Shown: piece by piece, positions 57,759 to 64,000 of the stretch | Layout: every line of letters starts with the position of its first letter | Position numbering within the stretch: the stretch's first letter is position 1 | NCBI RefSeq assembly: GCF_024323335.1 | Contig: NC_066580.1 | Span: 140,301,170-140,365,169 of the forward strand | Length of the DNA: 64,000 nucleotides | Direction of reading: 5' to 3' | Source of the DNA: Lathyrus oleraceus | Taxonomy: Eukaryota; Streptophyta; Magnoliopsida; Fabales; Fabaceae | Program-made: the position numbers and the translations under genes | The notes under the pieces: model-generated | What the model saw: only the letters and a program-made list of their open reading frames with translations | What the model was told of the DNA's origin: nothing | Databases searched by the model: none

Positions 57759-58879
57759 TTATTCAATGGACAGTTTGGTTGGGGAAGCCGAGATGTCTTC
57801 CATGTGATGTTTTATAGCATCAAAAATGTTGAATTTATAAATTATATCACCAAACTCCATGGACATTGTTCCATCATCAACATCAATTTTTGTTTTTGCA
57901 ATTCTCATAAATAGCCTGCCTAAAATGATGGGTGCCCTGCTTGACTTAGTTTCTCCTTCTATGTCCGGAATGTAGAAATCTACAGAAAAAATCAAGTCAT
58001 TATCTTGAACAAGTACATCTTCTATTACTCCAACAGGGTGGGCATTGCTTATGTTTACAACTGAATCCTTAAACCTGTATTTTGCAAAGGACTAAGATCA
58101 AGATTGTTATAAATAGAAGTAGACATAATATTAATGGAAGCTCCTAAATCTAACATACAATTTTTGAACTTGGTATCCCCAATGGTACATGGAATAGAGA
58201 AGGTTCTTGGATCTTTATACTTTCAGGGCATGGTATGAGTGAGAGATGAAACAATTTGGCTCATTTTGGCTTTTTTCAGGTAAATGTATAGGCTGAATGA
58301 AAGGTGAAACATATCTTCCCATATTAACTCTTTCATTTCCCTTAAATCTCTTCTTGTGAGTGCATAAGTCTTTCAGGAATTTTGCATATTTAGGAACCTG
58401 CTTAATAACATCAAGAAATGGGATGTTCACCGTCCCTTTTCTGAGTACATCCAATATTTCCTCATCCATTTTTTTAGTTTTCATTACTCTTTGTGAGAAA
58501 GGAATTGGTGGTATGTATCTTTCTCAATAACAACTTTAGAATCAAGCATGGGCTTAACAACTTTTTTACTTTTTCTAGGATTGGTTCAACTGCTTCAACA
58601 CTTTTTCCAAATCTCAAAGAAATTACATTCGCATTAGGGCCTTTTGGTTTCACTAGTATTTGGGTCAGTAATTGGTTGAATCCTCGAGCTTGTATGGCAT
58701 TCATTGAAGTGGCCAACTTTCCAATCTGTGTATGCAAATTCTGAATACTAGAATCAATTTATTGCTGAAATTAGAGATTATATATAATCATTTACTTGAC
58801 AAGGTCCTCTAATTCAAAAGGTGTAGAGGTGGTTACTTGTGGAATGTTATATGGTGGTGGCAGTGGTTGTTATTGTTGG
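57759..58879 (-). pseudogene. Athila-like gag C-terminus and protease remnant
   Basis: Minus-strand reading from about 58737: QIGKLATSMNAIQARG, then the linker NIPFLDVIKQVPKYAKFLKD (about 58400), a protease start with LDLGASINIMSTSIYNNLDL (about 58150; the DLGA type usual for Athila), and VDFYIPDIEGETKSSRAPII followed by LGRLFMRIAKTKIDVDDGTM (57990-57860). The usual LGRPF is LGRLF, and a frame change and stops separate the pieces. It ends at 57759 without RT. The right side is cut by the insertion of element W at 58880. Confidence 0.82.
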
Positions 58880-60249
58880 TGTAAGCCCTAGAGGCCAATA
58901 CTTTTGATACTTGTATCGAATTATTTATTAATAATAAAAGGCATTTTCTTTATTAATGGTTGATTAATAAAGTCCCTAGAATAGATAGTCTGTTTAATGT
59001 ATTAAGTGTGACTTAATCATGAGAACACATTAAACATAAGGACACTATTCTTAAAGTATCCGTAGTCGAGCTTTAATGTGAAGTGGGATAACATTAAAGC
59101 ATTAAGACTATTATGTTTGTAGATTGATGATCACACCTCATGGATCATGGATAAAGAGTTATCGAGTCTTAAACATAGGTATGAATATTAGGAGTAATAT
59201 TTATACCGGATTGACCCGCTATGAGAATACTATATAGAAAGTTATGCAAAGTGTCATAAGTTATTCTCATGGTGATAATAGTGTATACCACTCTTCGACC
59301 TGAAACCACTATGGATCCTAGATGTAGAGTCGAGTGCTTTGTTGCTGATCCAACGTTGTCCGTAACTGGATAACCATAAAGACAGTTGATGGGTACTCCA
59401 CGAAGCATGCTGAGGGACATGAGTGTCCTAGATGGAATTTGCCAATCCTGCGTAACAGGATAAATGTCTATGGGCCCAATATTGAACTGGACAAGGGTGA
59501 CACGGTCTATACCTTGTGTTCAATATAGACATAAGGGCAAAGGGGTAATTATACACATAATTATTATCACAGGAGGTTTTGTCAGATCACATGACATTTT
59601 CGTGACTTGGGTAGCAGTGATGTGTTGCTAGATACCGCTCACTGTTTATTATGTTAAATGTGTGATTTAATATAATTGCCAACGCCGTGAAAACCTATAG
59701 GGTCACACACAAAGGACGGATTGATGAGAGATAGAGTAACTAAGGAACACCGTAAGGTACGCTGCACTTAAGTGGGATACGAAATATGGTAAGGTACCAA
59801 ATACTTAAGTGATTTTGGGCATATTATAAGATATGGGCCAAAATACACTTAAGTGGGCTTTTTAGCTTGAAGCCCACACAAGTGGTTCTATAAATAGAAC
59901 CCCTTGGGTAGAAGCATTGTCACTCCACTCCACTCAGACTGAAATTCAAGTAGAGACTTGGAATTTTGTTTCCCTCTTTCTCTCACTCAAAGCCTTCATT
60001 CATAACAGCTAGCACTGTGATTGAAGGAATCCGTTCGTGTGGACTGAGTAGAGACGTTGTCATCGTTCAACGTTCGTGATCGCCCCGTGGATCTGTATCA
60101 AAGGTTTTGATCATTATCAGAGATCTGCACCAAAGGTTTGAATCGCCACAAGAGGTAACGATTCTATCACTGATCATGCCCATTCGTAAGGATCACTAAA
60201 TGGAGAAATTTTTAAATTCCGCTGCGCCTTGGATGGCAATTCTCCAACA
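58880..60249 (+). repeat. 5' LTR of W (1370 bp)
   Basis: Starts TGTAAGCCCTAGAGGCC and ends GGCAATTCTCCAACA, directly followed by G and TGGTATCAGAGCC. There is no coding. Confidence 0.88.
59889..59896 (+). promoter_or_regulatory. TATA box of W LTR
   Basis: TATAAATA in a GGTTCTATAAATAGAACC context, about 1 kb into the LTR and about 360 bp before its end. The context is itself palindromic. Confidence 0.65.
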
Positions 60250-60250
60250 G

Positions 60251-60263
60251 TGGTATCAGAGCC
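60251..60263 (+). other. Primer-binding site of W
   Basis: TGGTATCAGAGCC, one base after the LTR end. Confidence 0.92.
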
Positions 60264-61927
60264 ACTTACGAAACCATGAATCTGATAACTGTTTTTGTTC
60301 TGTAATAATATGATTAAAGGCAGAATGAATCAAAGGTTAAATTGAGATTGATCAAGTTACATATATGTGATATATGTAATCCTGATGCAAAATACATTAT
60401 ATATGATATAGTGTTCTCGTTTCGTTCATTCAAACCCTCGATGATTGTTTTCCTTTGAGCGACCAATGGTCGTTTGCTTCTTGATCCGACATTAGTATGG
60501 TGAAGCAATGACGTGTTGATCAATCATACTGAATTAACAATCGAGATGTGTTTGACGGTCTGAAATTGGTGCATCAGGGTTAGTGACGACACAAGGGTTG
60601 TGTTGTCAGAGAGTTATGCGATTGGGGTATGACTGCACAAGAGTTGTGCGTTCTAAACACTTTACCGAACAGTGTTAACCGGTTAACGCAATGCGAAATA
60701 AAATTTTTTTGAGTTTTCAAACAGTGTTAACTTGTTAACGCTTTTGGTTAACCGGTTAACGCAAGACGAAATTCAGTTTTCTGAGTTTTTCAAACAGTGT
60801 TAACCGGTTAACGCATATGGTTAACCGGTTAACGCAAGGCAGAAAAGAATTTTCTAAAAGTTTTCAAACAGTGTTAACCAGTTAACGCATTTGGTTAACC
60901 GGTTAACGCAAGGAAAAATTCATCGGTTCGGCTAGAAAAAGTGCTTTGAAGTATCAAGTGTTGATACGAAAACGACGTCAATAAAGTGTTTAAAGTGTTT
61001 ATTATTGTCTTGTGGTGATCGGTTATAGCCTTAGTTTTCCTTTGTTTTGTTTTGGGTTTTTAAAATACGACCTGCGTGTCGTGCCTCTCTCTTAATCTCC
61101 CAAATGTAACTTCTTTTCTCATCTCACTCCCTCGTATGTAAAACGAGTTTCTTTCATGTAATGTAATGACAAGAGAAAGCAAAGAAGTCAGTGCCAAAGG
61201 AGGACAACCTTGAAGATCTTGCTTGGAGAAGCTTAGATCGTTGTAGGTTAGCTTAGGTTCTCTCATTGGCTTGGGAGAACAATTGCGCTAGGGGCCATAA
61301 CTGTTTCATTTTGTTTGTATGTATGTTGATGCATGTGAATGTATGTTGATGCATGTGAGAGACGGTTTATATGATAAACAAGCCGGTGAGATCAGAAAAA
61401 TTGCAATTCCCTCAAAATAAATATTAAGTTTTAAGCTTTCCAAGTTTTAACACTCATCAAGACTAGTATCGAATAATGTAGGTTTCGCCTACGCGAGGTG
61501 CATGTTCTATATTAGTAAGGTGCGATGGGATAATTGTAATATCCAACTGTTAAAACAATGGGTCAAACTTAACTAAACAAATTATAATAAGATTATATAT
61601 ATGTTTAGAAGCAAGAGTTGGGAATGATCCATATGATGGATTGGAATAAGGAGTTATTCACCCAACTGAAATTTTTGAGAGTTGTATGAGATACAATTGG
61701 AAGGAGTTCCTACCTAAATAACCTAGTTTTGTGTAATCCGCCTACGCGGACTTAGAACGAAGTGAAATATGGATCTCGATCCACTAGAAAATCTTCCAAC
61801 GGGATTTTCCGAATCAGATGATGAGGGTCATTTGTTTTGAGTAAAATAGTGGGAGCATATTTAATTAAAGGCCTAATTAAATATGTCCATGATACTTATA
61901 TTTTCATTAATCCTTATGTAGATTACC
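60264..61927 (+). other. W leader, long and non-coding
   Basis: 1.66 kb between PBS and gag ATG, unusually long for copia. It contains the palindrome array 60674-60907 and a small tandem duplication of TGTATGTTGATGCATGTGA (about 61318-61360). No credible protein is seen. Confidence 0.7.
60674..60907. repeat. Phased GTTAACCGGTTAAC palindrome array in W leader
   Basis: Seven 14-bp sites start at 60674, 60726, 60747, 60799, 60820, 60873 and 60894. Five are perfect GTTAACCGGTTAAC; 60726 (core CTTG) and 60873 (one base) are variants. Steps are 52, 21, 52, 21, 53, 21. Pairs recur every 73-74 bp, separated by TTTCAAACAGT-containing text. The perfect sites can each form a 7-bp stem. Confidence 0.95.
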
Positions 61928-63193
61928 ATGACAGCAAACACCTCTAACAACATCCTGCGATCAATCCTTGATAAGGAAAAATTGTCTGGGACAAATTTCC
62001 TGGATTGGCACCGAAACCTGAGGATTGTCCTCAAACATGATAAAAAGCTGTATGTCTTGGAGACACCTGTTCCTGAAGAGGAACCTCCTAGTTCTGCACC
62101 TAAGGCAGAAAGAGATGCTTATAAGAAGCATGTCGATGATGCCAATGAAACTGCTTGTCTCATGCTAGCTACCATGAACTCAGAATTGCAAAAGCAACAT
62201 GAGAACATGTCAGCGTTCGATATGATCGAACACCCGAAGTTGCTCTATCAAGAGCAAGCAAGGCATGAGAGGTTTGAAGTTTCAAAAGCCCTTTTTCAAA
62301 GCAAGTTAGCTGAGGGAGCCCCTGTAGGTCCCCATGTACTCAAGATGATTGGGTATGTGGAAAACCTTGAGAGATTGGGTTTTCCCCTCGAAAAGGAACT
62401 TGCAACTGATTTGATCTTGCAATCGTTGCCAGATAGTTTCAGTCAATTTGTCCTAAATTTCAATATGATTGATATCGACAAATCTCTTCCTGAACTGCTC
62501 GCCATGTTAAGAACTGCCGAGCAGAATCTGAAGTCAAAAGGGAAGTCCATTCTGATGATCGGAAATGGAAAGAGACAGAACAAAAGGCCCACTAAGCAGA
62601 GTGATAAGGGGAAAGGCAAGGAAGCTGCCAATCCCAGACCCACTGCTGCTTTGAAGCCTAGTGGAGGCATAGCAAAAGAAGGCACCTGCTTCCATTCCGG
62701 TAAGACCGGACACTGGAAGAGGAACTGCCCAAAGTACCTGGAAGATAAGAAGAATGGAGTAGAGACTTCAACTTCAGGTATTTTTGTTATTAATTTATCT
62801 ACTTCTGCATCATGGGTATTAGATACTGGATGCAGTTCTCACATTTGTACAAATGTGCAGGAACTAAAAAGGAGTAGAGATTTGGCAAAAGGTAAAGTCG
62901 ACCTACGAGTTGGCTATGGAGCAAAGGTTGCTGCTTTAGCCGTAGGAACTTTTGTACTGACTTTACCTAGTGGTTTAACAATTCAGTTAGAGAACTGTTA
63001 TTATGTACCTGCAATTGGCATGAATATTATTTCCATTGCTTGTTTGGACAAGTTTGGTTTTTCATTTATAATAAAGAACAATTGTTGCTCAATTTATTTG
63101 AATGATATATTCTATGCTACTGCACAAATGAACAATGGACTATATGTCCTTGATCTTGAAATGCCTATTAATAACATTAATACAAAAGGGTGA
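61928..63193 (+). CDS. gag: Gag-protease of W, ends before integrase
   Basis: 421 residues from ATG 61928. Copia-type Gag with LSGTNFLDWHRNLRIVLKHD near the start and an ELLAMLRTAEQNLKSKGKS block. The knuckle reads CFHSGKTGHWKRNC: the second Cys is Ser at residue 257, so zinc binding is probably impaired. The protease site is WVLDTGCSSHIC (DTG at residues 299-301; copia more often has DSG), followed by YYVPAIGMNIISIACLDKFG. It ends at a stop just after INNINTKG, where the pre-integrase zinc block should follow. The Gag part could still be made. Confidence 0.85.
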   Translation: MTANTSNNILRSILDKEKLSGTNFLDWHRNLRIVLKHDKKLYVLETPVPEEEPPSSAPKAERDAYKKHVDDANETACLMLATMNSELQKQHENMSAFDMIEHPKLLYQEQARHERFEVSKALFQSKLAEGAPVGPHVLKMIGYVENLERLGFPLEKELATDLILQSLPDSFSQFVLNFNMIDIDKSLPELLAMLRTAEQNLKSKGKSILMIGNGKRQNKRPTKQSDKGKGKEAANPRPTAALKPSGGIAKEGTCFHSGKTGHWKRNCPKYLEDKKNGVETSTSGIFVINLSTSASWVLDTGCSSHICTNVQELKRSRDLAKGKVDLRVGYGAKVAALAVGTFVLTLPSGLTIQLENCYYVPAIGMNIISIACLDKFGFSFIIKNNCCSIYLNDIFYATAQMNNGLYVLDLEMPINNINTKG

Positions 63194-64000
63194 AACCTAA
63201 CGAGTTAAAACCAACTAGGTAAGAATATTAAAACTCTTCGATCAGATCGAAGTGATGAGTATTTAATCCTAGAGTTTGATGACCATCTGAAAGAGTGTGG
63301 GATCCTATCCCAACTTACTCCTCCTGGAACATCCCAATGGAAGGGTGTATCTAAGAGAAGAAATCGAACCCTGTTGGACATGGTCCGATCCATGATGAGT
63401 CACACCAATCTTCCAAACTCCTTTTGAGGACATACACCATTGACATCAGCTTATACACTTAACCGTGTTCCATCCAAAAGGTTGAAAAACACCATATGAG
63501 ATATGGAGTGGTAAGAGACCACATATGTCTTACATGAAGATTTGGGGTTGCGAAGTTTATGTGAAACGACAAATTTCAACTAAGCTTGAGCCCAAATCTG
63601 ACAAATGCTTATTTGTGGGATATCCTAAAGAAACAAGAGGATATTACTTCTACAATCCTTCTGAGGGCAAAGTGTTTGTCGCTCGAACTGGAGTTTTCCT
63701 AGAAAAGGATTTTATTTCCAAAGGAACCAGTGGGAGGAAAGTAGAACTTGAAGAAATTCAAGAATCACAAAGTATCGATACACCTATGGAGGAATTAGAG
63801 CAGGAAACACAAGTAGATGTGTAAGAGCAACCTGCTCAAGTAGAACAAGACCAGCATAGGTCTGGCAGGATACGTCACCTACCTGAGATATATGGATATC
63901 TGATCTAGGTGATGTATTACTCATGGATCAAGATGAGCCTGTGACCTACTCATGGAATCTTCGTTTTGATGAAACAGTTAAACTATATGGATTCATCAAG
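63194..64000 (+). pseudogene. pol: W integrase/RT remnant with block deletions
   Basis: After the protease the reading jumps to KTLRSDRSDEYL (integrase second Asp region), then SQWKGVSKRRNRTLLDMVRS, in which the usual Asn-Gly-Val-X-Glu context is altered, and a piece MSYMKIWGCEVYVKRQISTK at 63525. The zinc-binding domain and the first catalytic Asp are missing. Near 63840-63900 comes a SGRIRHLPEIYGYLI block, then EPVTY is followed at once by SWNLRFDETVKLYGFIK, which belongs much later in RT, so the N-terminal RT including the fingers is deleted. Stops are frequent. The rest lies beyond the window. Confidence 0.75.

Larger units (their letters stand above)
58880..64000 (+). mobile_element. Copia element W, 5' part (continues past the window)
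   Basis: 5' LTR, tRNA-Met PBS, a 1.66-kb leader with a palindrome array, gag-protease frame, then a deleted pol that runs off the window. It is inserted in the Athila-like gag. The target duplication cannot be tested because the 3' end lies outside. Confidence 0.88.

Overview
The window looks like heterochromatic or intergenic DNA of a plant, most likely a legume of the pea/vetch/lentil type. This rests on what fills it: very large Ogre-type Ty3/gypsy LTRs with the TGGCGACTCTGCTGGGGA primer-binding site, SIRE/Maximus-type and other Ty1/copia elements, an Athila-like gypsy remnant, a CACTA-type fragment and long microsatellites. I recognise no ordinary host gene, tRNA or rRNA. Nearly every base from 1 to 25 kb and from 27.6 kb to the end belongs to a transposable element, many of them nested.

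Layout. 1-3114: 3' part of an Ogre-type LTR (LTR-A), then its PBS, leader and the start of its first ORF (4034-4497). That ORF is cut by a second Ogre (Ogre-B): complete 4.9-kb LTR 4498-9381, PBS, leader, gag 10673-12331, intron-like segment, decayed RT/RNase H to about 13.9 kb and a minisatellite 14013-14735. 14926-17790: gag-protease of a third Ogre segment (Ogre-C), split by a perfect solo LTR (16283-17351, target duplication GTTAT). 17791-20586: Ogre-type 3' LTR, ending inside an old SIRE-type RNase H (20587-21540). 21878-24184: decayed minus-strand copia. 24190-25600: CACTA-like fragment with hairpin repeats. 25601-27617: unassigned DNA with two MITE-like elements. 27618-32536: decayed minus-strand Tork/Tnt1-like copia with both LTRs. 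32773-35160: older minus-strand copia pol holding a (GT)n microsatellite and a 504-bp insertion. 35165-58879: minus-strand Athila-like remnant, split by a nest of three elements: a single LTR (X, 36385-56029 in three pieces), into which Y (37391-46885, +) and Z (47138-55533, -) have jumped. 58880-64000: 5' part of another copia element (W).

Activity. Z has one uninterrupted 1565-aa Gag-Pol and 1472-bp LTRs differing at about 17 sites, so it could be autonomous. Y is younger (5 substitutions between 1.69-kb LTRs) yet has a frameshift and a YVDG reverse transcriptase motif in place of YVDD, so it was probably copied with help in trans. W lacks blocks of integrase and RT.

Most interesting signal. 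The LTR of X, the LTR and 3' region of Y, and the leader of W each carry an array of 10-14 bp palindromes. Neighbouring palindromes are almost always 20-21 bp apart, and groups are separated by about 31-32 or 50-53 bp. These are close to whole multiples of one DNA helical turn (2, 3 and 5 turns). X and Y share related palindromes (GTATCGATAC / GAGTCGACTC), but W uses an unrelated one (GTTAACCGGTTAAC) with the same 21/52-53 spacing. In X and Y the array lies just upstream of a TATA box. I read these as candidate helically phased enhancer or architectural arrays; the function is inference.
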